DNA of 64,000 bases from Microcoleus sp. FACHB-68. GTDB lineage: Bacteria; Cyanobacteriota; Cyanobacteriia; Cyanobacteriales; Oscillatoriaceae. Positions 27,146 to 37,832 of this stretch are shown piece after piece. The notes under the pieces were generated by a model. That model saw only the letters and a list, made by a program, of their open reading frames with translations, searched no databases and had not been told where the DNA came from. The position numbers and the translations under genes are program-made. The stretch is taken from positions 62,001 to 126,000 of the forward strand of contig NZ_JACJOT010000015.1 of the NCBI RefSeq assembly GCF_014695715.1, in the 5' to 3' direction. The first letter of the stretch is position 1; the number at the start of each line of letters is the position of its first letter.

Positions 27146-27463
27146 TTAAATTAAGGGTTGCAAGCGCTGAATTAACTGTTGAGCTTGCAGAACCCCTTCG
27201 ATGCGCTCCACCGGCTGCCCATTCTTGAACAGCACCAGCGTTGGCAAAGCGTGAATGTGATAAGTGGTTGCCAAGTCAGGATAGTTATCGGAGTTAATTT
27301 TGACAACTCTCAGCCGGTCTTTGAGCCGGCTATTGACCTCCTCCAAAATCGGAGCCATCATTTGACACGGGCCGCACCAAGGCGCGTAAAAATCTACCAA
27401 AACCGGCAACTCGGAACCAGATAACAATTCTTGAAAGCTGCTGAATTGCTTTTTAACTGCCAT
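27146..27463 (-). CDS. trxA: Thioredoxin
   Basis: 105-aa cytosolic dithiol oxidoreductase. The active site WCGPC has Cys30 and Cys33 in LVDFYAPWCGPCQMMAPIL. The cis-Pro motif is ALPTLVLF. The fold length is standard for a bacterial thioredoxin. An AGAGGA site 5 bases upstream supports the ATG. In cyanobacteria such proteins pass reducing power from ferredoxin- or NADPH-thioredoxin reductase to Calvin-cycle and stress enzymes; which thioredoxin type this is cannot be settled here. Confidence 0.93.
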   Translation of the reverse strand: MAVKKQFSSFQELLSGSELPVLVDFYAPWCGPCQMMAPILEEVNSRLKDRLRVVKINSDNYPDLATTYHIHALPTLVLFKNGQPVERIEGVLQAQQLIQRLQPLI

Positions 27464-27673
27464 AAAAATCCTCTTTTTACGCGGTTAGTTTGAACACTTT
27501 TATGATATATCGACGGCGTTATACGACGCTTATAATTAATACAATTTTAAATTTTAAACTTGAGATTTCAAATTAACCCAACCCTATCGTTCAAAGACCT
27601 AGATTCTCCCGTAGTAGTGCAAATTTATAGCAAAATTATCCAGTTCACCCTTCACCCTTCATCGTTCCGATAA

Positions 27674-28477
<804 letters not shown>

Positions 28478-28499
28478 GCTGACAATATTTAACGCACAG

Positions 28500-28562
28500 A
28501 ACGCAAAGGAAATGCACACAATTTGTAGAGGATTGTGTAATGACTTCTGCGCTCTTTGCGTT
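28500..28562. terminator. Nested hairpins between convergent fabG and Crp/Fnr gene
   Basis: AACGCAAAG (28500-28508) is complementary to CTTTGCGTT (28554-28562). Inside it, ACACAAT (28516-28522) pairs with ATTGTGT (28532-28538). The outer arms read like AACGCAAAGG repeats known from other cyanobacteria. It is a plausible bidirectional terminator. Confidence 0.5.
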
Positions 28563-28580
28563 AAAACTGCCTGCTTTTAT

Positions 28581-29171
28581 TTAAATTTCATAGTGCCAAA
28601 ACGGCTGCCGGTCGGGTACAACAATATAACGCTGTTGATGCCGGCTGATGAGTCCTTGCTTTTCAAAATTCTTCAGCATCCGGGTGACGGTTACGCGGTT
28701 TGAACCGATCATTTCTGAAATTTCTTGATGAGTCAAACGCAGATCGATGAGCTGTCCTTGCTCAACTGCACGACCAAATCTTTGAGAGAGCCAAGTTAAC
28801 AGTTTTAAAAGAGAGGCATCAATTGGTTTGCAATGCCGCAATTCTAAGAATTCTTCTAACTGTTGAGTGTGCTGGATCAGCGCTTTGATAAATTCGTAAC
28901 TGTTATTTGCCGGCAAAACAGTTGCCTCCACCAGCGTCAAGCATTCAATGGTATAAGGTTCAGCTTTTGATAGCGCTTTGCCAACTATATCCTGGGAACC
29001 CCATAATCCTAGGGGAATCAGCGTTCCGTCTTCACTCCAGGTAAATGTCCGCACCACGCCGGTTTTAATCTGCCAGATTTCATGGGGTTTCAAAGGCAGT
29101 AGAGATCGGCGGGCAAAGGTTGTTTGCGTCCGGTTGGGATACTGATCTAATAAAACAGGAGAAACTATCAT
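28581..29171 (-). CDS. Crp/Fnr-family transcriptional regulator
   Basis: 196 aa. The N-terminal half is a reduced cyclic-nucleotide-binding-like beta-barrel (RRSLLPLKPHEIWQIKTGVV, FTWSEDGTLIPLGLWGSQDI). It lacks the full phosphate-binding cassette, so ligand binding is doubtful. It is followed by the dimer helix and a winged HTH (LRLTHQEISEMIGSNRVTVT, RMLKNFEKQGLI). No Fe-S cysteine cluster of Fnr type. Targets unknown; it is not NtcA by these motifs. It lies upstream, in transcription order, of fabG only in the convergent sense. Confidence 0.88.
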   Translation of the reverse strand: MIVSPVLLDQYPNRTQTTFARRSLLPLKPHEIWQIKTGVVRTFTWSEDGTLIPLGLWGSQDIVGKALSKAEPYTIECLTLVEATVLPANNSYEFIKALIQHTQQLEEFLELRHCKPIDASLLKLLTWLSQRFGRAVEQGQLIDLRLTHQEISEMIGSNRVTVTRMLKNFEKQGLISRHQQRYIVVPDRQPFWHYEI

Positions 29172-29408
29172 CTTTAATTCTTATTTATTGAGGATTTCTT
29201 TAATGAGAAGATTCTAAGTTTTAAAGAATTTATGAATTTGTTCTTTAAAATGGCGCTGTGGGAAAGATTTTCTTCGAGTTTCTTGTGTTCAATATCGCTT
29301 TAAGAATTGAAGCCGGTTAAACAAGGCTTGAATCATTTTTGCTTTTGGATATAGACCGGCTTTCCTTGTCGTCAGCCAATTCTCCCTAAAACAGCAATAG
29401 CAAACCCA

Positions 29409-29717
29409 TTAAAAGGAATGTCTTGGAGAATTAGGAAACTGGCACCGACGACTGCTAGAGGTTTCCTTAAAATAAGCTCCCCCAAACGCACCGAGAAGCG
29501 CTCCTGCAATGGCTCCAGTAAGGGTGCCGGCAATTAGTGCCGCAACCCGCCAAATGATGGCAAACCGGCGTGGTTTCGTCTCTATCTGTACTGTAAACAT
29601 GAAGCCGGTAATTGCTCCATATATCAGACCGTAACCCGACCAAAACAAGGTTTCACCCACGGGTTCAAAGGGAGTCCTTATCGCGTCAATTGTGGTTAAA
29701 ACTATTTTTTTCATCAC
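29409..29717 (-). CDS. Small glycine-zipper membrane protein
   Basis: 102 aa, not recognised. Two hydrophobic segments: LFWSGYGLIYGAITGFMFTV and, after a basic loop (ETKPRRFAIIWR), AALIAGTLTGAIAGALLGAF, which has the G-x3-G-x3-G spacing of glycine zippers. It is divergent from the Rrf2 regulator across 214 bp. The inverted repeat at 29778-29809 lies 61-92 bp before its start, so it may share regulation with that gene. Confidence 0.65.
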   Translation of the reverse strand: MMKKIVLTTIDAIRTPFEPVGETLFWSGYGLIYGAITGFMFTVQIETKPRRFAIIWRVAALIAGTLTGAIAGALLGAFGGAYFKETSSSRRCQFPNSPRHSF

Positions 29718-29777
29718 AGCATTTCTCTCTGACTAAACTTGAGCACAAATCTGCTCAGTCGCTCATTGAATTAGATA

Positions 29778-29809
29778 AACTACGGTAAGCCGATAAACAT
29801 ACCGTAGTT
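29778..29809. promoter_or_regulatory. Inverted-repeat operator candidate for the Rrf2 regulator
   Basis: AACTACGGTA (29778-29787) and TACCGTAGTT (29800-29809) are exact reverse complements around a 12-nt spacer. A third half-site, ACCGTAGT, occurs at 29884-29891 and runs into a -10 box. The motif is found between the divergent glycine-zipper and Rrf2 genes. Binding by the Rrf2 protein is inferred from position. Confidence 0.6.
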
Positions 29810-29866
29810 AGTGAGCGTTAATCAGGAGTATGTCACGAGCAAGCCCAGTTCGTCAAGAAAAAATAC

Positions 29867-29896
29867 TTAAACTCCATCGGGTAACCGTAGTATAAT
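29867..29896 (+). promoter_or_regulatory. Promoter of the Rrf2 gene
   Basis: A perfect -10 TATAAT lies at 29891-29896, with a weak -35-like TTAAAC at 29867-29872 (18-bp spacing). The ACCGTAGT half-site overlaps the first T of the -10. Bound repressor would therefore block this promoter, which suggests autoregulation. The expected start of transcription is about 30 bases before the ATG at 29932. Confidence 0.55.
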
Positions 29897-29931
29897 AAAA
29901 ATCGATGTTGGCCTTTGGGTGATGGCAACTC

Positions 29932-30372
29932 ATGGAACTATCGTGTAAAGTCAAGTACGCTATGGTGGCACTTCTAGAACTTGCCAGCCGGTATGGACAC
30001 GGGGAACCCGTGCAGATCAGTCAAATTGCGGCAAGTCAGCAGATACCAGACCGTTATTTAGAGCAACTGTTAACCACACTCCGTCGTGGGGGTTTCGTCC
30101 GCAGTCAGCGCGGATCGAAAGGCGGTTATTTGTTGGCTAAGCCGCCTTGGCAGATTCCACTGTTAGAAGTGTTCGATTGCTTAGAAGGGCCACAAAGTGT
30201 TGAACGCGAAGGACAGCCGGATTCAGCCCCGACGCCGGAGAGTGCGGCACTTCAAGAGGTGTGGGCAGAATCAAATTTAGCCGCTCAAGAAGTTTTGCGG
30301 CGCTATTCGTTACAGGATTTGTGCCTAAAACGGGATGATTGCCAGCGATTGAATATTATGTATTACATATAG
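29932..30372 (+). CDS. Rrf2-family regulator, CymR-like
   Basis: 146-aa winged-helix dimer. The recognition part is [20 protein letters not shown], with the wing [26 protein letters not shown] and the C-terminal end NIMYYI follow. The three clustered Cys of Fe-S IscR are absent, while YLEQL, RG-x2-GGY, LEGP and the terminal (M)-x-YI match what I recall of Bacillus CymR, the cysteine-metabolism repressor. In Bacillus, CymR works in complex with CysK, and cysK is the next gene here, 53 bp away. CymR-type function is a strong inference but is untested. Confidence 0.88.
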   Translation: MELSCKVKYAMVALLELASRYGHGEPVQISQIAASQQIPDRYLEQLLTTLRRGGFVRSQRGSKGGYLLAKPPWQIPLLEVFDCLEGPQSVEREGQPDSAPTPESAALQEVWAESNLAAQEVLRRYSLQDLCLKRDDCQRLNIMYYI

Positions 30373-30425
30373 CGTTTAGCAAATTACGCTATCCCTCAAT
30401 TCAAAACTCAAAACTTAAAACAGTT

Positions 30426-31388
30426 ATGCGGATTGCTCATGATGTTACAGAACTAATTGGCCACACACCTTTAGTTCAGCTAAATCGAATTCCCCAAGCA
30501 GAAGGGTGTGTTGCCAGAATTGTTGTGAAGTTGGAGGGGATGAACCCAGCCTCTTCTGTTAAAGATCGCATTGGCATTAGTATGGTTCAGGCGGCTGAGG
30601 AAGCCGGTGAAATTCAGCCGGGAAAAACAGTTTTAGTGGAACCCACCTCTGGAAACACCGGCATCGCCTTGGCAATGGTGGCAGCAGCCAAGGGATACCG
30701 CTTAATCTTAACGATGCCCGAAACCATGAGCCAAGAACGGCGGGCAATGCTGAAAGCTTATGGGGCGCAGCTAGAATTAACCCCTGGCGTTGAAGGCATG
30801 AAAGGGGCAATTGCCAGGGCCGAACAAATTGTGGCCACAACCCCCAATGCCTTTATGCTGCAACAGTTTCGTAACCCGGCCAATGCTAAAATCCACCGGG
30901 AAAGCACAGCGGAAGAAATTTGGGCAGATACAGATGGCGAAGTGGATATTTTGGTGGCTGGGGTTGGCACCGGCGGCACCATTACCGGCGTCGCTGAGGT
31001 GATTAAACAGCGTAAACCCAGTTTTCAAGTCATTGCCGTTGAACCTGTCAACAGTCCCGTGCTTTCTGGGGGATATGCCGGCCCGCATAAAATTCAAGGA
31101 ATTGGTGCCGGCTTTATTCCAGAAGTGTTGAAAGTCGATTTAATTGATGAAGTCATCGCCATTAGTGACGACGATTCAATGGCATATAGCCGGCGTCTGG
31201 CGCGGGAAGAGGGTTTGCTCTCTGGCATCTCTGCCGGCGCTGCTTTAGCCGCTGCAATCCAAGTGGCAAAGCGTCCAGAAAATGCCGGTCGTTTGATTGT
31301 AATGGTGCAGCCAAGTTTTGGCGAACGCTACTTGAGTACACCGCTGTTTCAAGATTTAGAAAAGCTTGAGGCTGTGGCAGTTAAATAA
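30426..31388 (+). CDS. cysK: Cysteine synthase A (O-acetylserine sulfhydrylase)
   Basis: PLP enzyme converting O-acetylserine and sulfide to cysteine; 320 aa, normal length. Motifs: [10 protein letters not shown], the PLP lysine in [11 protein letters not shown], the substrate loop [10 protein letters not shown], the phosphate-binding [13 protein letters not shown], and GISAGAAL. The start is the ATG at 30426 ([10 protein letters not shown]); the frame is open further upstream only by overlapping the regulator. It lies 53 bp after the Rrf2 gene and is likely co-transcribed with it. A complex with the regulator is possible, as for CymR-CysK. Confidence 0.95.
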   Translation: MRIAHDVTELIGHTPLVQLNRIPQAEGCVARIVVKLEGMNPASSVKDRIGISMVQAAEEAGEIQPGKTVLVEPTSGNTGIALAMVAAAKGYRLILTMPETMSQERRAMLKAYGAQLELTPGVEGMKGAIARAEQIVATTPNAFMLQQFRNPANAKIHRESTAEEIWADTDGEVDILVAGVGTGGTITGVAEVIKQRKPSFQVIAVEPVNSPVLSGGYAGPHKIQGIGAGFIPEVLKVDLIDEVIAISDDDSMAYSRRLAREEGLLSGISAGAALAAAIQVAKRPENAGRLIVMVQPSFGERYLSTPLFQDLEKLEAVAVK

Positions 31389-32072
31389 GGGCAAAAACGG
31401 GGTTTTTTAAGCTGAATTTAGGGAATGTAACATTCTCTAAATTGCCAAAGAAACTTATAGAATTAATATGGGTAAGGGGGATTGTAAATTCAACATTTTG
31501 CATTTCTCTAAAAAAGGGCGAATTTGGTAAAAATTTTGTAAAGATTAAATTCAACCCAAAACTCGCCCGTCTTCCCATTGTGGATACTTGCTTCAGTTTT
31601 TCTTCCCTTTACTCTTGCGCCCGGATGTAATAGAAACCGAGCCATTCGTCGTCCCAATCTGAATAATTGTCATAAGTAATTAGATGTAAACCCTATTGAT
31701 AAAATAAGGTGCCAAGATATCTTCGTTTTCCTATGGCAGAATTCCCACCGCAAAAACTCGAAGTTTTGCCGGCTCCTAATTCCATTCCTCTGCTGTCATA
31801 ATAAAATCCTAAGACTAGAAGCTTGATTGATTAAATTATTTTATTTATATAAAATACCAGAGTTGGGAAAATTCTGGCTCCTGCGGACAAGGGCCAACCA
31901 ACCCTACATGGCCCTGACTGCACTGCCACCGACTAAGCTAACGCCCATCTAATTCAGCATTCCCTATTCGTCTCTCCCCCGAATCTCAACAGAAAAACTG
32001 ATTTGCCTAGCAGCTTAACGCCCTATGGGCTAAAATCCGCTCAACTTTGTTCGGTGCTCCACACTCAAAAAT
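31389..32072. other. Long gap between cysK and groEL
   Basis: It holds an 11-bp inverted repeat at 31418-31440 (TTAGGGAATGT and ACATTCTCTAA around one base) soon after cysK. There is a 21-codon frame at 31734-31799 (MAEFPPQKLEVLPAPN) with no recognisable identity. The groEL promoter and CIRCE close the right end. No tRNA or known RNA found. Confidence 0.5.
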
Positions 32073-32099
32073 TTAGCACTCAACACCTGGGAGTGCTAA
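32073..32099 (+). promoter_or_regulatory. CIRCE operator (HrcA binding site)
   Basis: TTAGCACTC-N9-GAGTGCTAA, an exact match to the CIRCE consensus, is 33 bp before the groEL start. HrcA binds it and represses chaperonin genes, with release on heat stress. The hrcA gene is not in the window. Confidence 0.95.
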
Positions 32100-32120
32100 A
32101 TTGTCTACTTGGAGAACTAA

Positions 32121-33824
<1,704 letters not shown>

Positions 33825-33883
33825 TTCTCAGCACTTAGCCGTCAGCAGTCACTCGTCAAGAGTAATTAATTGCTGAACAATAG

Positions 33884-33917
33884 AAGCAGTTTGCCTTTCC
33901 TGGCAAGCTGCTTTTTT
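33884..33917 (+). terminator. Rho-independent-like terminator of groEL
   Basis: AAGCAGTTTGCC (33884-33895) pairs with GGCAAGCTGCTT (33902-33913) over 12 bp with one G-T pair and a 6-nt loop. It is followed by a T-run to 33917. It starts 60 bp after the groEL stop. Confidence 0.85.
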
Positions 33918-34022
33918 GATAGGGGAACTTGAGCGCAGCCCTGTAAATGTAACCAATAGATACACAGAATTTAGGATAAATCGCTTAAAATCACGAGTGC
34001 AAATCTGTTCAGGTCACATAAC

Positions 34023-35186
34023 ATGACAGAAAACCGCATATCACCTTCCCAACTCGAAATCCAAGCTGACGAGGAAGAAGAAGATTACTTTGATTACTTC
34101 TTTGATAAACCAGGCAGTTTACCGGGCACCCTTGACCTTGAACCAAATGCCCCGCCTCCCGATATTGTGCTGATAGATTACTGCGAAGCCAATGCCAGCC
34201 GGCACAAAGTTACCACGCCCGAAGCTTGTGCGCCCTACTTAGATACCGAGTCAGTTTCTTGGGTGGATGTTCTGGGTTTAGGCAATCAAGAAACTTGGCG
34301 CAAACTCGGTCAAGTTTTTAATTTGCATCCCCTCACCCAAGAAGATATCGTTAACGTGCCTCAACGTCCGAAAGTCGCTGATTATAATGACCACTTAGTG
34401 ATCATTACTCAGATGGTGATGCCCAAAGAAAAGACAGGCGGTTTTTGGATTGAGCAAGTCAGTTTGGTTTTAGGGAAACATTACCTACTCACGGTGCAAG
34501 AAGAACCAGAACACGATTGTTTTGGGCCGGTGCGCGAACGCATTCGTGCAAATCGCGGCAGTATTCGCAAAAGTGGGGCAGATTATTTAGCCTACGCTTT
34601 GTTAGATGCAATTATTGATGGCTTTTTTCCCGTGTTAGAAGATTATGGTGAGCGCATTGACGAACTAGAAGATGAAGTCGTAATGAACCCAACTCGCCAA
34701 ACATTAGAAAAAGTTTATCAAGTCAGACGCGAATTACTTGCATTGCGTCGCGCTATTTGGCCACAGCGAGATGCAATTAATGCCCTGATTCGAGATGGCA
34801 GCGATCTGCTCAGCCCATCCGTGCGAATTTACCTGCGAGACTGTTATGACCACGCCGTTCAAGTCATGGATATGGTAGAAACTTATCGAGAGCTAACTTC
34901 AGGTTTGATGGATGTTTATCTCTCTTCAATGGGTAACCGAATGAATGAAATCATGAAACTTTTAACTGTTGTCTCTAGTATATTTATTCCCCTGACCTTT
35001 ATTGCCGGCGTGTACGGCATGAACTTTAATGTAGAAACATCACCTTGGAATATGCCAGAGCTGAATTGGTATTTTGGCTATCCGCTCTGCTGGGTAGTAA
35101 TGTTTACAACTGCCTTTGGTTTGGTCTATTTTTTCTGGAAACGGGGCTGGTTTGAGAATTTTTCTGCAATTAAGAAGAAACCTTAA
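34023..35186 (+). CDS. corA: Magnesium/cobalt transporter CorA
   Basis: 387-aa pentameric divalent cation channel. The long acidic N-terminal cytosolic domain (EADEEEEDYFDYFF-like region at residues 10-30) precedes the funnel domain (LHPLTQEDIVNVPQRPKV). Two C-terminal membrane helices follow (LLTVVSSIFIPLTFIAGVYG). The CorA selectivity signature YGMNF is present, and the second helix ends before a basic tail (KRGWFENFSAIKKKP). ATG at 34023 follows ATAAC. No Mg riboswitch fits in the 105-bp upstream gap. Confidence 0.92.
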   Translation: MTENRISPSQLEIQADEEEEDYFDYFFDKPGSLPGTLDLEPNAPPPDIVLIDYCEANASRHKVTTPEACAPYLDTESVSWVDVLGLGNQETWRKLGQVFNLHPLTQEDIVNVPQRPKVADYNDHLVIITQMVMPKEKTGGFWIEQVSLVLGKHYLLTVQEEPEHDCFGPVRERIRANRGSIRKSGADYLAYALLDAIIDGFFPVLEDYGERIDELEDEVVMNPTRQTLEKVYQVRRELLALRRAIWPQRDAINALIRDGSDLLSPSVRIYLRDCYDHAVQVMDMVETYRELTSGLMDVYLSSMGNRMNEIMKLLTVVSSIFIPLTFIAGVYGMNFNVETSPWNMPELNWYFGYPLCWVVMFTTAFGLVYFFWKRGWFENFSAIKKKP

Positions 35187-35453
35187 TATAGCAAGATTTT
35201 AAGTTAATATTTGAGGCATCTAATAGTGCTGTCAAAAATTAATTAGATTTAGCTCAAATATCTAAATCCTAAAATCTTGAATTAAAACGTATCCCGATAA
35301 TTGCGGACAAATTTACAAAGAAAGGTCAGAACAATTAGCACTAACCCCCTCACACACAATTAAAAAATTGCTTCCTCGATCCCTTCGTTCTTTATCATCG
35401 CGCTGCTCGTGTTACTCGCCCGAAACTCAACAATAGAAACGCTCGTTTAGGTC
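35187..35453. other. Gap after corA
   Basis: This 267-bp AT-rich stretch carries the promoter of the next gene. Nothing else is visible. Confidence 0.4.
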
Positions 35454-36107
35454 ATGACTGAATACGACCTCCTAATTTTGACTATTTATGTGATAGTCGT
35501 CACATCCGTCCTTTACCAATCCATCAACTCAATCGGAGAGCAAATCACGATTAAATTTGAGCGAGCGAGCTTTAGGCAACAACTTGCCGACAAAGATATT
35601 GCCGATCTGGTTGAAGTTAAATTTGACTTCAAAGAACGTTACCAATTCGAGGAACTGCGTGAGTTAGTCATTAACATTAAAAATAATTCCCCAGAATATG
35701 ACATTGACGTGGATTGGGAAAGCTGCTGTCTGATTGGCCCAGATGGGCAAACACAGCGAATTGTGCGACTTACACAGGGCTTAACTTACGATTTGTTTCA
35801 ACCCCAAGTTGACAGCGTAATTGCCCCAGGTAAAAACCTCAAGGAAAAACTCACCTCTGAAACTGTCCTGAAACGCGAGTCAGAAATTGGCCCCTTCAAA
35901 CCCGCCGCGCCTTTAATCAAACGCTCTCAGCTCAAGCCAAAATCTGGCTCCACAAACCCCTGGACTTCATTTTCCCTGAGACTGGTGCTGCGGCTGAGTG
36001 ATCCCACCAGTCCTGAGGAGGTGAAGCCCTCTTACGCTTTGTATTGCCTGTTAAGTGTCAAAAAACTTGAGTGGACATACGCCCTTCCTTGGTATTCCAA
36101 GCGGTAA
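35454..36107 (+). CDS. Unknown protein with one N-terminal membrane helix
   Basis: 217 aa, not recognised. One hydrophobic segment, LLILTIYVIVVTSVLYQSI (residues 6-24), acts as an anchor. The rest is a soluble domain with beta-rich segments such as VEVKFDFKERYQFEELRELV, INIKNNSPEYDIDVDW and LRLVLRLSD. The stretch around NIKNNSPEYDIDVDW suggests an immunoglobulin-like domain, but no family is clear. ATG at 35454 follows GTC. rnpB starts 37 bp downstream on the same strand. Confidence 0.7.
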   Translation: MTEYDLLILTIYVIVVTSVLYQSINSIGEQITIKFERASFRQQLADKDIADLVEVKFDFKERYQFEELRELVINIKNNSPEYDIDVDWESCCLIGPDGQTQRIVRLTQGLTYDLFQPQVDSVIAPGKNLKEKLTSETVLKRESEIGPFKPAAPLIKRSQLKPKSGSTNPWTSFSLRLVLRLSDPTSPEEVKPSYALYCLLSVKKLEWTYALPWYSKR

Positions 36108-36144
36108 GCGTAAAAAGTCCCTCAAGGAATTAGACTGGAATTAA

Positions 36145-36583
36145 GGAGAGAGTAGGCGCAGGTGGTTGCGGATGGGCGTGCTAACCCGTCTGAGGAAAGT
36201 CCGGGCTCCCGAAAGACCAAACTTGCTGGGTAACGCCCAGTGCGGGTGACCGTGAGGAAAGTGCCACAGAAAGATACCGCCAAACTTCGTCCTGAGTCCT
36301 AAGTCGTGAGTCTCTTTAAACTCAGCACTCAGCACTCAGGGCTGTTTTGGTAAGGGTGCAAAGGTGCGGTAAGAGCGCACCAGCAGCGTCGAGAGGCGCT
36401 GGCTCGGTAAACCCCGGTTGGGAGCAAGGTCAGAGGAACTACGGTTGGTCTTTTACCCGTTCCGTCGAGATGTACCGCTAGAGGCGTCTGGTAACAGGCG
36501 TCGGAGATAGATAGCTGCCTTCTTAGCTGCGCGTCAGCTAGGAAAACAGAACCCGGCTTATGTCCGACTCTCTCCCCTTTTTT
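36145..36583 (+). ncRNA. rnpB: RNase P RNA, bacterial class A
   Basis: Catalytic RNA that matures tRNA 5' ends. Conserved 5' core: GAGGAAAGTCCGGGCTCC at 36191-36208. Conserved 3' core: ACAGAACCCGGCTTATG near 36546. P1 forms between GGAGAGAGT at the start (36145) and ACTCTCTCC at the end (36567-36575). A cyanobacterial heptamer-repeat insertion occurs at 36289-36341, with CCTGAGT and ACTCAGG as base-paired flanks. T-rich sequence at 36578-36583 is the likely termination point. The boundaries are approximate to a few bases. The RNase P protein gene is not in the window. Confidence 0.96.
36289..36341 (+). repeat. STRR insertion inside rnpB
   Basis: GTCCTGAGTCCTAAGTCGTGAG and CTCAGCACTCAGCACTCAGG-type heptamers are inserted in one helix of the RNase P RNA. 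The arms are complementary (CCTGAGT with ACTCAGG), so the insert only extends a stem. This is the helix reported to carry STRRs in filamentous cyanobacteria. Related heptamers recur at 55107-55167. Confidence 0.8.
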
Positions 36584-36666
36584 ATTTGGAATTCTAGATT
36601 TTAGAATTTGAATTGGCGATAACATTTAAACTTCAAACTCTAAAATTCCAATCAAGCTGTTCTGTC

Positions 36667-37398
36667 ATGACCCTCACTCACCCTCACCGCCAAAAGCAAC
36701 TCCAAAAACTGCTCCAAAAATTAGGACTTTCTGAAAACTCGCCGGTGCAATGGCAACTGCTCGATTTAGCACTGACTCATCCGACAATTTCACCGGCAGC
36801 TAATTATGAGCAACTAGAATTTGTCGGAGATGCCGTGGTGCGTCTGGCGGCGGCAGAGTTGTTATTAGAAACTTATCCAGACTGTCAAGTGGGTGAGTTT
36901 GCCGCAATTCGCTCGGTGTTGGTGAGTGATCGCGCTCTGGCAAGGATCGCTGATAGCTACGGTTGGGACCGTTATTTGCTGGTTGCTAATAGTGCTGCTG
37001 CTGACACAGCCGGCTTGGAGTCACGTTTGGCAGATTCTTTGGAAGCTGTCTTAGCGGCGCTTTATCTAAGTACGCACACGCTGGAACTTGTCCGCCCGTG
37101 GCTGGATTCTCATTTTAAGCAACTAGCGACTGAAATTCGCACTGATCCCGCTCGCCAAAATTACAAAGCCGCTCTCCAAGAATGGACTCAAGCGCACTAC
37201 AAAGCTTTGCCGGTTTATCGCGTTAAGGAAACGACGCAAGTTCACGATGATGCCCAGCGATTCACGGCTGAGGTGTTGCTGGAAGGCCGCCGGTTGGGTC
37301 AAGGCAAAGGCCGGTCAATTAAAGCCGCTCAACAAGCTGCTGCCCAAGAAGCTTTTTTGTCTTTGCATGAGGCATCTCATCCCGATTTTGAGCCTTGA
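36667..37398 (+). CDS. rnc: Ribonuclease III
   Basis: Double-stranded RNA endonuclease used in rRNA and mRNA processing; 243 aa. The N-terminal catalytic domain carries the signature YEQLEFVGDAVVRLAAAELL (Asp/Glu metal ligands) and LADSLEAVLAALYL (the distal D-x2-E). A C-terminal dsRNA-binding domain follows (NYKAALQEWTQAHY, FTAEVLLEGRRLGQGKGRSI, KAAQQAAAQEAF). The ATG at 36667 (MTLTHPHRQ) is chosen over 36613, which would extend into the rnpB terminator region. It is preceded immediately by rnpB, another RNA-processing gene. Cyanobacteria often have two RNase III genes; this could be either. Confidence 0.92.
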   Translation: MTLTHPHRQKQLQKLLQKLGLSENSPVQWQLLDLALTHPTISPAANYEQLEFVGDAVVRLAAAELLLETYPDCQVGEFAAIRSVLVSDRALARIADSYGWDRYLLVANSAAADTAGLESRLADSLEAVLAALYLSTHTLELVRPWLDSHFKQLATEIRTDPARQNYKAALQEWTQAHYKALPVYRVKETTQVHDDAQRFTAEVLLEGRRLGQGKGRSIKAAQQAAAQEAFLSLHEASHPDFEP

Positions 37399-37832
37399 AA
37401 GAAAGCTTTTCTATTAGTTGGAATGATTAGAATGGATGAACATCAAAAAATGTGCGGTTTTGCTGAGTCTTGCAGAAATTTTTTATAATTTTTTTGAAAA
37501 AATAAGGGTTTCAAAAATTTGTATGGTATTATATTACAATAGAAATCTGTGCGTAAATAATATTTTTGCAACCATCTGATTATGATAATTATAACCTGTC
37601 AATAGCAAATTAAATATTACAAACAGTAAAAATTAAAAAGTCAGCGACTGTATTTTTAAACCTCTAAAATTTTGTAGAAAATTTTTGTAATAAACTTTTG
37701 AAGAGCCGGCATCTTAACTCAATTACAGGCTTGAACCGTGTTGCATTTATTGATGTGTAACGGCATATCGTTCGCGCCAAAGTTTGAAATTTAAGAAAAA
37801 TAGGCGAACAGTCAATTATAAGTTAGGAATTA
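37399..37832. other. AT-rich gap
   Basis: 434 bp with long A and T runs and no coding signal, repeat or RNA that I can identify. It should carry the promoter of the oxidoreductase gene. Confidence 0.5.

Noticed and set aside
33918-34022. Mg2+ riboswitch before corA
   Set aside because: The gap after the groEL terminator is only 105 bp and shows no M-box-like stems.
35341-35380. Yfr1-like CCCCTCACACAC motif
   Set aside because: The core ACUCCUCACAC is not matched exactly and no flanking stems are seen.
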